Under the pieces are notes generated by a model. The model was not told the DNA's origin. It made no database searches and saw nothing but the letters and a program-made list of their open reading frames with translations. Of a stretch of DNA of 64,000 bases, positions 33,201 through 46,295 are shown one piece after another. The translations under genes were made by a program, and so were the position numbers. The stretch's first letter is position 1, and every line of letters starts with the position of its first letter. Origin of the DNA: Micromussa lordhowensis (lineage: Eukaryota; Cnidaria; Anthozoa; Scleractinia; Lobophylliidae); assembly GCA_964020085.1 (NCBI GenBank), contig OZ026607.1:6018279-6082278 (forward strand), in the 5' to 3' direction.

Positions 33201-34080
33201 GATGAGAGAAATTAAAGTTGAACGCAGCAAATTGGAATTGGTATCTTTTAATTTAAATCTCTGAAAGAAGACCTCAAAGTCGCTTTTAAAAAGAATGCTT
33301 TAATGCGTTAATAAACTACAAGACCGCAGATTATTCTTTTCGTCGTAATATTCATGCGAAAAATTCGATAAATTTAATTCCTTAATTAAAGGTGAAATTT
33401 CGCGTTGCATTTACTCAGACTTATTTGCATTTAAATGGTCGGAAAAGATGCTGAAGACGCACTTCACAGCTCTTCACGATTTTTCTAAAACTCCATGCGA
33501 TTAAAACGACCAATAAATAATCAACTTTGAATTTTTAAAACTAATATTCTCTACTTCTCAACTGTGTTTATCGACATTTACAAATAACACGTTATTTAGC
33601 CGTCTTTTTCGCCACCCTTGTTGATTAAAATCCCGCCAATTTTCACCCCGGTACACATGACAGATCCCAAATGCCCCAGAATCTATCATTCCATTGTAAA
33701 TTTGACAGAAGTAAAAATTACAGTACTATCTCGATTATTGCCGGTGTGTACAGAATCAAAATTGTTTGTTTTGCAAGTCCAACGAATTGACAATCACCGT
33801 TGCATATAAAATATTTCATTTAGCGAATAACATTATACTGGGAGGTGCCACCGATTGCGTGCCGCTTTGGTAATATTTATTGTACTTCGTTTTCGATCGT
33901 TCGTTCGAATTTATTGCGTAGCGTATTTAAATGGTTTTCTGTTGTTCTATCATACAAGTCGATGAAAGTGTCCGAATTTTGAATAAGTTACAAATTATTG
34001 ACGAAAAAAACGTACAAAAATTGACGATTTAGTGAAAACCAAACTCACGAATTACACGCACCTCTGCTCTATATTTCAAT
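30251..34080. other. Intergenic, no gene recognised
   Basis: Short frames only, none resembling a known protein. A GC-rich patch at 30785-30880 ('gcgagcggcgaagccgcgag') looks like an interspersed repeat. A hairpin at about 31448-31496 pairs 'atgcaacgctctttcg' with 'cgaaagcgttgcat'. The rest is AT-rich sequence with no structure I could support. Confidence 0.35.
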
Positions 34081-34251
34081 TCAGTCCGAATTCAGAATCA
34101 AGGTTCCTCGAACAAGACCGAGTGGTGCGCCACTAAGCTCTTCCAGTGTCACCTGTTCACTGCCTGGCGAAGTTTTAATTCGTCCTTTATCAAACGCAGA
34201 GATGTTTCTGCGGTCGATCTTTCTACAACTTGAACAAAGAAAGTCCTGCAT
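34081..34251 (-). CDS. Possible 56-residue protein divergent from DTD1
   Basis: An ATG-started frame reads 'MQDFLCSSCRKIDRRNISAF', then 'DKGRIKTSPGSEQ' and 'LSGAPLGLVRGTLILNSD' to a stop. The C-x2-C pair and even composition make it more protein-like than neighbouring frames, but I recognise no family. It could equally be one exon of a divergently transcribed gene sharing the roughly 715-bp region upstream of DTD1. Confidence 0.25.
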   Translation of the reverse strand: MQDFLCSSCRKIDRRNISAFDKGRIKTSPGSEQVTLEELSGAPLGLVRGTLILNSD

Positions 34252-34966
34252 TTTAACTTCTTGTGAAACTGTATATCAATCATCTTACGATTGTCTTTAG
34301 TTTTCGTCGAAGCACGTTTTCTTCCATTGACGCTCGCGACTTGTTTGCATAAGGAGGCCTTTGTGTCGAAGTAATTTGTTTCGGAGAAGCTGCATCCTAC
34401 GGGATAGAGTTTCTAAAGCCAGAAATTATTCAATTTCTCTACGATCAGCCTTCAAAGTTTATCGTACTCATGAGAAAAGTCTTAATACATCAAGGAGCCA
34501 GGCGTCAACGTTTGTTGTAGTTGCGTCAAGATTTATCCACCTGTAAAAATTCACCATAGTTCAACGCTTTGTCTTCGCAAAGCGACGACTTTTTATTAAC
34601 TTCGCCTCCCTCTTCGATGTCCAGCAATCGACTTGATCGTCGAGGTTCACAACTGCGAGACAAAGTAACTCAAAAGGAAACAGAACGCAGAGACGTGGTA
34701 CCAAAGAGCGATAGCCCCCACAAATAACCCGAACGCCATCTTTCGCGAACGACAACAATGAGAGCCCTTTGAGCAAATATAGGAGATTTTTTGTTTGAGT
34801 GAGGATGGCCGAGTGGAAGACTGGGAGTACATTACTCTGCGCATGCTTTTGAATGCCGCTGATAATTCCGATCTTTTGTGGCTCTTTTCCCACGATCCTT
34901 TTTTTTTTGTCAATTTAGATTTCTTACTTTCTTACACCATATTAACACATATAGCCATTGGTGGGG

Positions 34967-37900
34967 ATGAGAGCAATTATCCAGCGTGTTACACAGGCAA
35001 GTGTTTCCGGTAAGATTCTCTACCAGATAATTTGCAGCCGGTTAGAAGCTGTGACTCAGTCGGGTGCTAATGCATCGATCGATGCAAGCTCATTTCCGAC
35101 TTAATATTTGGTTATTTTCTTCAATCAGAAATGATCAACATTTGGTTAGCAGACGGGCAGTGACCATTATTTAATAAATATTTAAATCCTAATACTAATA
35201 ATGCCACTTTCCAACTCACAGCTGTCTTTGAAATTTCCATTTATTTCCCTGCACTGTTGAATTGGATAACTTTCTCGGACAGTTTGTAAAGTCGTTCAGA
35301 AAACACAGCGTTAAAAAGGAAGCACCTGCCATAAGCTGTACTTCTATTGTGTTTTTCCAGCAAAATAGCCATACCCCTCCCACAGAGGGTTTTTTTTGGT
35401 TTGAAGCCCCCCCCCCCCCCCACCCATTCCTCTGGAAATTCCAGCTCCTTTTAAAGACCCCTCTACCCCCTCCCCTTGAAAATATTTACAATAAATTAAG
35501 TCTCCTTGGGGTTAGACTGCTAGCAGTCTTGGCGCGCCTTCGCGACTATCTTGAAAGGGAATGCTAGCAGTCTACCTTGGGGTGGGTATGGATTTTTTTC
35601 TGGAACCACTAATTTAACAGTTAGAGTACAATTTGAAGATTTCTTTGAGGTTATTGGTGATGAGGCCCTCAGTCTCGTTAACGCAGAACTAGCACAAACT
35701 TTTGACTATGTGATACAGTAGTGCAAGTAAAGACAATTTACATTTTGATAATCAAAATAGGTGAGTAGCTTTCCTTTCTTTCTCTCAATGTGTTTTCTAA
35801 ATCAAATGGAAGACATTTTCTTCATGTTTCTATCTATTTATAGAAATCACTTCTAAAAAGCAGCCCATGTTCCCACAAAATATTTTTCATTCTCCAGAAT
35901 TTTCGACCTGTGTTCCTGTAACCTGATACCATCTCTGTCAGAGAAAATGTTTTCTATTTCTTTGAGAAAACACAACAAGAAAGAGAGAGCCTCATGTCAT
36001 AATTGATATAAAGAAGAATTCATCACTCAAATTCACCTCTTGTTTACAATAATTGTAATTTACCGGTATATAATAACAAACAATAATTGTTTACTGAATC
36101 TGGAACATAGGAGCATAAAATTAATGATTATGTTTATCCTATTTAAATTATTTTACAGTTGATGGTGAAGTTATCAGCTCCATTGGTAAAGGACTTTGTG
36201 TTTTATTGGGAATTTCAAAACATGACACTACTAAGGAAATCGAATATATGTGAGTTTCATCCTTCTGTTGCAATATTAATACGTAAGGTATTTTCTCGGA
36301 TAAACATCCTGCTTCTCTCTGGATAACTGCCCCCGCATACTTAAAATAACTAAATTTTCCAGTGCAATTCCAGAAAATATTGACACCCCTGTTATGCATT
36401 GGTTTGAGACCTTTACTCTCACGCTTTTGAAAATTCCAGTTCAGCTTCATACTTTTCTTTACACGCTTCAGATTTTGCACCTTTACCCTTGGAATGGTGA
36501 TTGTGCAATGATGTCACAAAAATTTAATCCCCAGCATGTCTCAGACAAACAAACCATTCCATGCGCTTCTTCTTTGAAAGTGACATATGGAGCGACTGCA
36601 CTTGTCAGCACTTCAGTCGGCAATTAATTTTACAATTCAATGACCTCTCTAGCTCAAAATGTTAGAGAAAATCCACACTGTGCACCTTGAAATAATAGTA
36701 ATGCAGAGTTTGAAAGAGGGCGGCAAAATATGCTGAGCATAGCAGAAAAGAACATTGTCAAACATTCCCGAGATTCAGGTGAATGACTCACAAGAAAGCC
36801 AGCAAGTCAGGAAAGATATACCATAAAGAAATACTGTGTTACTGTAATTCTGATACAATTCGTCGCCTTGTCGTAATGAAACTGGTCCGCTCTGTCTTTG
36901 CACATAAAAAACAACTTTACCATGCGCTACATGTATTTAAATTTACACATACACATCTCATGTCAAATATATCTCTGAAATATGTGCAGTTGAGATCTGT
37001 TCACAGTCACAGATTAGTTAATATGGTCAGATAAATGGCTCTATTAAATTGCATATAGTAGGTACAGTTAATTCTGCCCTGCATTTGGAATTGTCTCAGG
37101 GATGCTAATTATGTCCTCATGGTCTATCATATTCATTTGAGTGGACGGCTCGGGTTGTCAAATTTGGGAATTTTCTGGCAGTAAGTCTTCTCTTCAAGAC
37201 CAGGATGAACAGCAGATAAGTTCCTTCATTATACTTTTTTGTGTAAAGTATTCTGATTGGTTGGACACAACCGCCGTGCTAAGAGTTCTAATTCCTGAAG
37301 GTTTTGGAATCTGTCAGGCTGTCACTGCAGCTTTGTAAGATCCTCATGCAATTTGTGACATTTAGGCTCATTCTGGTCACTTTGAATCTGTTTTCCATTA
37401 GCCAGGGCAGCTGTGTTTGCTTTCTAACATTATCAAAGCTAAAGAAAAACTTAGACCACCAATCTTTCCTTTTTTGCCTGATTTTCTGGTCTAGAAGACA
37501 ATGCGCTCATACGGAACCTTCTAACCGGACTATAAATCTTGTCTGAGTCATGTGGGGGTCTCTGGTGATGTAATCTATTTTTAGAAACTGTGCATGACTC
37601 TATTTCCAGTGACTTCTTGGAGGGCAATGGCTGTTTTCCATGATGGTGAATTTAATGCTTTGGGTCGGGGGGGGGGGGGGTTAACCTGCGATAAACTAGA
37701 ATCCCATCCAGGGGAGAGTAGACATACTCCTACCGGGTAGTTGCTTCATGCTACAGATACCAGGATGAGCTCCAGCCTGATGGACTTCTTGGCGCAACAC
37801 AGACTTTACCTACCTTGGTTACCTGATTTTGGTTGTTGCTCCAATTTACGTTTCCTTGTACTAGTAAAAAGTAATCCAAGACACAGGATGGATTTCCATA

Positions 37901-40627
37901 GACCTTGTCTTTAGTAAACACAGAGATAATTATCGATAAATATGATCTTGAGACTGTCATTTGGAATTAGTTGACTTCCTCTCAGATGTGTACTGGAGAT
38001 TAGCAAGTACAATGACCAATAAACCTTTAATGTCATGATTTGCTTTGTAAGGGTGAGAAAAATCTTAAACTTGAGAGTCTTTGATGATGATCATGGGCAA
38101 CGATGGAAGAAGTCTGTTGTGGATAAAAATCTTGAAGTACTGTGTGTGAGCCAGGTAAGAATAACTGAACTCATTCATATTTGTTTTTCTATATACACTG
38201 TGATAATTTTTTGAATTGGGGCTCCATGCCAAACATGCAGGTTTTAGGTAACTTTAGTACACGTAGCTTAGGTTTAGATATTGCTATCAATAAAACTATT
38301 TATAGACAAGAAGTGTTGGTTTCCTAACAGTCACTGGGTTGCACTATTTGATGGAAGCTTGTAACCAGGGTTCTCAAGACATTAGTTTTTGGATGACGAT
38401 GCAGTGGGCAACGGATGTGTAACAGGCTGCTAAAAAAACTATAAAACTGCTAGCATAAGCTTTGTATTTTCCATATACAACAACTTCTTTTTTGTCTTGA
38501 CAGAAGGTAGAAAAACCAAGTGGCTCTGACAACACGCTTACTTTTGTTTTGCTTGATTCTTTCCCTACATGGGATCTAGTCTGTCAAGTTACTCCCCCCC
38601 CCCCCCCAACTCACATTTTGTCAGCAGTACCCATTTATTCATTCATCTGGGTGGAGGCACTGTGACAGCGAGTTGTTTTGCCTATTGCAACACAGTAACT
38701 GGCTGGGGCTTGATTCCAGATTATTCAGTCAGTAGTCCAACACAGCATATGTAGCAAGCTTTCTGTAGATGAGAACAAACAAGCAATGTCTGGTCACATG
38801 ACCAGTCTGGTCATTTTTGCTGCCACCCCAATTTTCGCATGGCACTCAATATAATCTTTAATTAGGCCACTGCTCTCCCTTTCTTTAGGATAAACTAGTA
38901 GTGCCTCTTTCCCTTAGTCAGTCGGGCGAGACGGGAAAGAAAACCGAGAGAAAATAATCCCCAGGATCTAATGCAGCCATATTTTTCTCGCGGTTTTATT
39001 TTTCATCTCGTTCAACTGACTAAGCAAAAGGGGGACTACTTGTAGTCTATGTTTAGAACTGTGCTGCTGATTGTTTTGCCAACCGTGCTGAGCTGCTTTC
39101 GAAATGTCACATTTCTTCTGTTCAGTAACATGTAGTTATATTGTGAAACGTCACAGTCACATCACATCACTTACTTGATTTAGGGGATAAAAACATTGAC
39201 TGTTTGTTTCTGAGATGCTGAGCTTAACATTTACTAGACTGACAGCTTGTCAGTTTATCAAAAGACAACAAAGCAAACAACAAGCAGAAAAACAGAAGTA
39301 AAACAGTTGATGACCAGATCAGTCGACCATGTCTGGGTACATATCTAGACCAAATTGTGGTTATAATTACATGTAACACTGTTTGTTTTTCTTTTCATTT
39401 ATTTTGATGTAGTTTACACTACAAGCAGTTCTTAAAGGCAATAAGCCAGACTATCACCTTGCGATGGGCGGTGAACAAAGTGAAGCTTTCTATCAAGACT
39501 TTCTGCAGCATATGAGAACGGTGTACAGAGTTGATGCAGTTAAAGGTAAAGAGAACTGATTTATGGAGACAGTTAGCTAATGAACTCGCAATCGCTCTAA
39601 AAACTATCCAATCACTTTGAGTTTGGACGTCACGTGTTTCTTCGTTGCGGGAGAATTTGAAGCAGAAACGAGCATTGTACAGAGTATTAGCCAATCAAGC
39701 ACGACGGCTTGCTTAATCGTCCAATCGCAGTGACCCTGGGCGTCACGCGTCCTGAAGTGGCGGGAAAGTTTCCGTTGTTCAAATGATGAGCATGTAAAAT
39801 GAGTCCATGTAAAATTAATACAAGTTTCCCCTATTCCTTCTAATAGACAACAAATCAAACACAACTTGTCACTTGTTAACTAAGGGGAACTGATAAATCC
39901 AACAACTGTAAGATAACAAAATAAATCAAAACGACATTAATAAAAAATCTCGAAACGAAAGAAAGGTGGCAGCAACGTCAGCGTAGAATGGCTCAACTCA
40001 GCAAAATCCCACCCTTATAGTGCTTGCGTCACCATGGAAACTGTCAAAAACCGGCGAACCGTGAAAACAACGATTTGCTGCTATTCTTCGAACCGCAGCA
40101 AATAACAAAATGTCAGCCACTCAACATAAAGTCGCTTCTAAATCGTCCAATCACAGAGACTCGTAATAAATTTGGCGGGAAAACTCATAACGTTCCATAA
40201 TGTGACATGACTTCGCCTTATAAAGCGCTCTTTCCGCATAAACCACATTAAATGTTTTCCTCTGTTTTCAGATGGGAAGTTTGGAGCATATATGCAGGTT
40301 CACATTCAAAATGATGGTCCTGTTACGATATCGCTAGAAACACCACCACCAAAACCGGCTCAGCAAAAACAGGCAAGTGAAGCTAAGTGACCTTACCTAA
40401 CAGTTATTCAGCAGAAGGATGTTTTTCTACCAATCACTGATGAATCTACGACCAATCGTGAACTCCCTTCAACCATTTTTCTGCGCTTTCTGCAACGTGA
40501 TACCCATCGTTATAATTTTTGTACGCCTGTCAAATAATTGAAACTTCTTTAAAAGCGAGGTTGACTAACGATAGAGTGAACTGCATTGGATTACAATGGA
40601 GATCATGAACTTCCCAAACTCATTAAC

Positions 40628-40659
<32 letters not shown>

Positions 40660-41888
40660 CCGTGAAGGAGGTTTGGATACCCGGTCTTAATTAGCATAGA
40701 TTTTGACGATTTTACTTCTCCGTTTATTCCTTAGTTTTTGTTTCGCTTGAGAAGATGTATCAAACACTCGAGACCGTGTTTCATCGGCTATCCAAACACC
40801 TCGAACTTCGTCAAAAGTACTCTGCTGCCCGTCGTATTTTCAACTCTCTTCTCGATGTTCGGATATCCCGATGAAACACTGTCTCTCATGTTTGATTACT
40901 TCAAAACGCGAGACTTTGTTTTCAAGTTTGGGGCAAATTTCTTTGAAAGTTGGCAAAGTGTTGTTACGAATAATATTTCCCAACATCAAACGTTACGTAG
41001 GCGTCTTTTGTGTTGAAACTTTCCTACCCAAAAGACTAAAAAACGTTGATTCTGTGCATGGGAAGGAAAAATTCCAGGCGAACCTAATAAATCAGGTGTT
41101 CCCGTGTAATATCTCTCGAGGACTACAATCAGTTGAGGCTTTGTTGAGGCTAGCTAACGGACCATGTGATCTGAAAGTACGTCCAATAGCTTTTTGGGCT
41201 TTTATTTAGCTTTGTTAGGGTTGACTTCCACTCTAATCTGCATTCGCACTCTTCTTTCTCCGGTTTGATCTTCTATGCGCGTTTTCAGCCATAACCATGT
41301 TTCAAGGTCCATAACTTGGTCTCTGTTCACCCTAAAAGCATCAAACTTGGTCAAATAGCTTCTCTCGACGCGATATTTCATGTGGTCGTGTCAGTTTATC
41401 GATTTGTTAAAATTTGAAACTCGCCCCAGTTCCCTGCGCAATTTCGAAATGGCCTTTGAATACGTGAATACGGATATGGTCCAACGCTTTGGTTGCTTCA
41501 TTTCGCTGTGATTGGTTTAAAAACCTTTGCCGCCTGCTCAACCAATCACCCGCGTTTTCCCGTCCTTGACGGTGGTCACGTGTATTTCCTTCGTGTTCTG
41601 ATTGGTGCATGGACTTCACTTGTTTACGTTTGTCGTGATTGGAATTGCTTTGGATTTCGTTCAAAGTCACTCAAATTAACAGTTTTGAGCAAGTGCTCAG
41701 TTGCTTGTTTCGTTTGTGTTTTTCAGGGGAAAGGAAATTCAAGTGTCAAAGCTGCTACTGGAAAAGACGACGAAGGTGCCTCGAACAGTTCAACAGATTA
41801 CGAAAACCACAAGTCTGCGAACGGTGCTGAACAACAAATGAACTCTTTCGATGAACTGTATTTGGAAGAAAAACAAGGAAGTCATTGA
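34967..41888 (+). CDS. DTD1: D-aminoacyl-tRNA deacylase 1 (DTD1)
   Basis: Hydrolyses D-amino acids (and mischarged glycine) from tRNA in the cytosol. Six coding exons: 34967-35009, 36159-36249, 38052-38154, 39413-39545, 40272-40372 and 41727-41888, all in phase, giving 210 residues (human about 209). The start 'MRAIIQRVTQASVS' matches the family N-terminus. 'SQFT' (78-81) carries the conserved catalytic-site motif, split by intron 3. 'NDGPVT' (137-142) is the Gly-cisPro chirality motif. The tail after residue 157 is lysine/serine/acid-rich, as in other metazoan DTD1. Introns 1-4 are GT-AG; intron 5 starts with GC (CAG|gcaagt). If it is retained, the frame stops after five more residues (TGA at 40388-40390). 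Confidence 0.93.
35690..35960. repeat. Diverged repeat in DTD1 intron 1 (family of 14464-14820)
   Basis: 'gacaatttacattttgata' and 'gaagacattttcttcatg' occur in the same order as in 14464-14820, with many substitutions. Confidence 0.45.
37640..37790. repeat. SINE-like repeat in DTD1 intron 2
   Basis: Contains 'aatttaatgctttggg', a G-run, 'ctgcgataaactagaatccc' and 'agtagacatactcctac'. The same order is found at 51350-51475, so this is an interspersed family; its SINE nature is a guess from size and dispersal. Confidence 0.5.
38860..39050. repeat. Possible TIR repeat in DTD1 intron 3
   Basis: 'ctagtagtgcctctttccc' and 'cttagtcagtcgg' are faced by 'caactgactaagcaaaagg' and 'ggactacttgtagtc'. 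The arms are imperfect. Confidence 0.4.
40605..40925. repeat. Interspersed repeat in DTD1 intron 5 (copies in RCOR introns)
   Basis: 'aaaatcacaaccgtgaagg', 'cgtcaaaagtactctgctg' and 'gatgaaacactgtctctcatg' type blocks occur in the same order at 55925-56220 and, more diverged, at 50215-50430. The open frame seen here is incidental. Confidence 0.75.
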
Positions 41889-41988
41889 GGCTATTTGATT
41901 TGCAGCTAGTAGATAGCTCTTATATTTGGACCGTGTATGTCTTGGACACATTATCTACGGTAGAATTGTGAATATTTATATACTTAAG

Positions 41989-41989
<1 letters not shown>

Positions 41990-42055
<66 letters not shown>
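41990..42055 (+). repeat. (TAA)n microsatellite
   Basis: About twenty uninterrupted 'aat' units, just downstream of the last DTD1 exon. Confidence 0.95.
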
Positions 42056-43419
42056 TTAAAACGATGTAATTTTGTTTTTGTTGTTGTTTTTTCTCTCGAT
42101 AATTCAACCCTCCACGTTTCTTATTGTTCAATATGGAAATCATTGTTTCTCCGAATCAACTTGTTTTCCTTAGTGTTATGTTTGACGCCAAGTCTATCAT
42201 TAAGAGTTTAGCTGCCAACAAAGCGCCAACAAAGCGCTGCGCAGCGAGCGTAGCGAGCGAGCAGCAACATAAACAGGATTTAAGAAGATTATATAGAAGG
42301 GGATACGAATTCTCGAATTCATCACTTTTTACCAGAATGCATTGCATTTAACCAGAGTGCACTGCGTCACTTTTTACCAGAGTGCATTGCGCCAGGAACA
42401 ACACGAGGATGTCACACGGTCGAGCTGTCGTCTTAATTCGCGTCAGTAGATTTCAGTGAGAAAGATTAGTGGTTTGGTTTGCTCTGATTTACCTGTGAAA
42501 TGATGTGAAGGAGATCGTGCTTGACTTTCACAACTCTTGCTTTTGTCTTGAATGCAGTAAGTGAAAGTTTGTGAATCTGGATGATTAATTGCGACAACTT
42601 AATTTTAACTTCCTCATTTCTTAGCAGTGTCGTCTCCTTGGTCGAATTCGTAAATGAAGAGAAATTCGTCGTTACTAAAGCTTGAAGAATAATTAAAAAA
42701 AAAACGAAAACCGTACAACACGCGAATTTCATATATGCTGCGATCTATTCATCCAAACATGAATTAAAACTGAAGCGTTATTAGCATTTTCACACGTCGC
42801 GATGGACATGTCCTCGGCACAGTCTGTCAACATTCTAAAGACATTTAATGCGTACCAGTACAGAATTTATAAGTTAGATTTCTACTCCCACATGTATCGT
42901 TTTTCCCGATCTGGTAAAGGTTGATGTGTATCGTTTTATGTCCAAACATAGTTCAGATCACTATGTGATTTTTTGTCACACCTCGCCATCGATGCGTCAT
43001 CATGCATGAAGCTGATGCATTCAAGGACAGATTTTAAGTTACACAACACAATTTGACACTACTTTGGGAAATAAATGTCACTGCAAGTCTTGGAACGCGC
43101 AGATAGATAAATCACTGCGTAAAATATGTTACTATCAACAGAATATGCCGCAGAATTACTATCTATTAGATACCCTAGTAAATGTTTACACGAAATAATT
43201 GAATATAATTTGAATTTAATTAAATTGTTGCAAATAAGTTTTATTTTCTTTATCATCAGTATTATGTAATGGTTAACATTGTGACTGAAAAGCCCTGTTG
43301 AAGGGAGTCTCGATTAAGTATGTATGTCTGTATATTTAGTCCCACGTAGGCTATTCAGTGTAAACGTTTCAAAAGTGTAGTCGTAACATTACTGCTAGAC
43401 TAGCAGCTGAGTTGAGTAG

Positions 43420-43487
43420 CAATTGATTGATAGAAAGATCAGATAGATAGATACATAGATTGATCGATTGATTGATTATTGATCGAT

Positions 43488-43518
<31 letters not shown>

Positions 43519-43560
43519 CTGATTGATTGATAGATCTATCGATCTATCGATGGGTCGGTC
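43420..43560 (+). repeat. (GATT)n/(GATA) microsatellite
   Basis: Long run of 'gattgatt' with 'gatagata' and 'gatcgatc' variants. Confidence 0.9.
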
Positions 43561-43574
43561 GCTCGATTGACAAA

Positions 43575-43943
43575 AGGGAGTTTAAGAAAACCACGACGGC
43601 AACGGCAACGGGAACGTCGCTAAACAAAAGATTTAATGAGCAAAACAATGGCTGTGCACGTGCGTTATTATTCTTGGTACATTTCTTTGCCGTCCTCTGC
43701 AAAACGACAACGTGAAATGACCAAATTCTGCGTTGTCTGGAGAACGTGAACGACGACGGCTAATTTTGTTAAATTTATTTTCCGAGTTTAACGCTGTGTT
43801 CCATATTCAGTTTCGAGATAGTTTTGACACTGATAAATAAACTAAATGACTTTAGAGTACCGCGAGATTCGTAGGTAAAATATAAATTCATTTTTTAATC
43901 GACGTTGTCCTTGGCGTCGCCGTCGTGGTTTCTTAAACTCCCT
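43575..43943. mobile_element. TIR MITE, 369 bp
   Basis: The ends are 'agggagtttaagaaaaccac' and the inverse 'gtggtttcttaaactccct', followed inward by 'gacggcaacggcaacg' and its inverse 'gttgtccttggcgtcgccgtc'. Flanking A-runs may be the target duplication. Non-coding. Confidence 0.75.
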
Positions 43944-46117
43944 AAAATTGTTGAAGCAGGGCAAGGAATGTGTAATTTAAAGTCCCTTTTGTTTTTCTTC
44001 TTACTTTGTGTTTTCGCTATCGGAAGCGAATTTGAGTAAGTTTTGTCTGTCGGCGAATACCCGAAGTCATCAGTTTTACACTACTCGATCATATTCTTTT
44101 CAGCTCCTCTCAGGTAAATAAAATGTCTTGACTTCTCAGTTGTGTCTATTTTTTTTCTCTCTGGCTTCCGATGGTTTCGTATTACTGTTTTTTTCTAAAG
44201 ACGACGTCATTAGACTTCTAGACCTTGTCGTACGTGACTTATCGCGCGACAACCTCGCGTGACTTCACCCTTGTCTCGCGAATGAAACGTTTAACGCGGT
44301 AAAGCTTTTGCGCGAGCCCCCGCACAGATGAAGGCATAATTAAACATAAATGATAGGTTTGCACTTAACCAAGACTATTTCTACCTACAATCAACTTCAA
44401 TATCATTCAGATGAAAGCCGGGGCCAATGTCGAGACAAAGCTATGGGATGGAACGCAGACTTGAAATCACTGCGCCACTACAGGTTTCTATTGTATCCTT
44501 TCATCCCATTTCAGTCTCATATTTCATTTTTCGCGCCTCCTAATACTGAACCATGAGGATGCGGCCTTTATTTAATGGTACCACTTGTCCCTGATATTGA
44601 CTCTAAACCGACACAATGGACCATATCATGCCAGATGCTCGCAATTAATCGCAAATTATAACTCGTTGAGATCGCTTCCGTCTCGAAAACCTGCCCGCTA
44701 CATCGAAAAGATCACCAAGTTGGCGACAAGCCCGCCAATCAGCGCTTTCACATGCAAATCCCACACGTGATATTGTTCATGCTTGACTGGTTTTGAATAC
44801 CACGACAAATTAACATACATACAGACATGTGGAGGAAAATTCATGACTTTATAAATACAACTCGAGAGCGTTGGTTACCTGTTAGGCTAGAGTCTCCGGT
44901 AGGGTTTGAAAACTAGAATATTAGCAATCGGCCACACGGAGGTTGGGATTCTTTATTTCAGGCTACACGACTTTGAGATAAGCAGAGTTATATGCCGGAG
45001 ATATGAAAGGTGGTAAGTAAATAACCTTTGTTAAATTGTATGTGCTCCAATCCAGTGCCTTTTTACACATCTATTATTCTGCTTGCACTTACAATACAGC
45101 GCTCTGTTCATATTAATTCCTCTTCCCTTGCCGTTTGCCTTCAAATGCCGTCTCCGCGCCAGTTAAATCGTTGGTTGGTTAAACTTCATCAGGCAAAGTG
45201 TTTTAAAATTTTCACGCGTGACTCGGGAGACTTAATTCATACTTGAAGTCTGTCGCGCTGCTCAGCACGAATCAAATTCTTGAATTTCAAATCAAAGCAA
45301 AAACTTTCGAATTTAAGGCTCTGAATTCAATTTCCAAGGCGTACATTTGCCACCGTACTACAGATAGCACCAAGGAATAATATTCCATAGTGCTGGATAA
45401 TTTTTCCCTCTCATTTCCGGTAAGGTTTTTATTTTCATCGACAAGCTGGGGACAATGTTTTTCCAATGATAGACCCTGCATTTTATGGGGTTCCTTAAAA
45501 TTCCATTTGATCTGGACATTTGATTTTCTTTCTATCAGTTGGAAATCTTTTTATGGCTTTATTCTTCTGCGAAGACATCCAGAAACCATGAATTATTTAC
45601 GACTGTATATATTTTCGTAAATTTTTCTAGCACAACTAACCCTTAGAACAACGTGTACGACAAACATCAGATTTTGTCATGTCGGGTTGCAAATTTGCGC
45701 AATCTCTCGAGGAGAAAAATGAAGAAAATTAGCCGCAAGGTGCCCTGTCTGACAGACGTGCGAATTAAAAACCATGTGGTTCATTAAAGTTTACGCTCTA
45801 GGCAACTGGTAGTTGACCGGAGAGATTTTAGACCAGAGATGATCTCATGTTTATAAGCCGATGGGCCAGTATTAGTCAAGATCATATTACAGCGCTGTAA
45901 ATTACAACGAAATCAATGAAATCGTGGTTAATTGAACTTTTGTTGTTGTTATCGTGTTTTTTCCCCCTGCATATCAGATGATTTTATTTTGCTTTCTTTC
46001 GAATAGATAAGAAAGAAAATGGGAACGGTCATCATTACTACAAAGGTAACGCATTCCTGTATAATTTATTTCTCGCTGTAAAACAAATACATTATCATAT
46101 GTTAGTGTGACTGTTTG

Positions 46118-46127
46118 GTCACGTGAT
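46118..46127. promoter_or_regulatory. E-box palindrome upstream of RCOR
   Basis: 'gtcacgtgat' contains a CACGTG E-box about 170 bp before the RCOR start codon, where a proximal promoter would be. Position and motif only; no further support. Confidence 0.3.
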
Positions 46128-46295
46128 CTTGTCCTGTTTGCGCTGGCTTCGCGTCGCCGTTCATCTCAGGAAAGTGGGAAATTCGCGTAATTTTTTCTTT
46201 TTATTTTCTATGCGCTTCGTCTTTTGAGACGTCAAGTGTCTTTGAAGACTTTCTTTTGTGCATTTACGGGATTGCAAAGCATTTAGGCGATCTAA

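Larger units (their letters stand above)
42100..46110. other. DTD1-RCOR intergenic region, no gene recognised
   Basis: Apart from the microsatellite and MITE listed separately, only short frames are present. 42220-42265 has a GC-rich 'gcgcagcgagcgtagcgagc' patch seen in many cnidarian interspersed repeats. No splice-linked coding exons could be assembled. Confidence 0.35.

Noticed and set aside
34561..34913. Overlapping minus-strand frames of 110 and 88 codons upstream of DTD1
   Set aside because: Two frames overlap each other, have no motif and lie in the probable DTD1 promoter.
40738..41209. Two overlapping frames in DTD1 intron 5 as coding exons
   Set aside because: Part of an interspersed repeat also found in RCOR introns; the DTD1 reading frame is complete without them.
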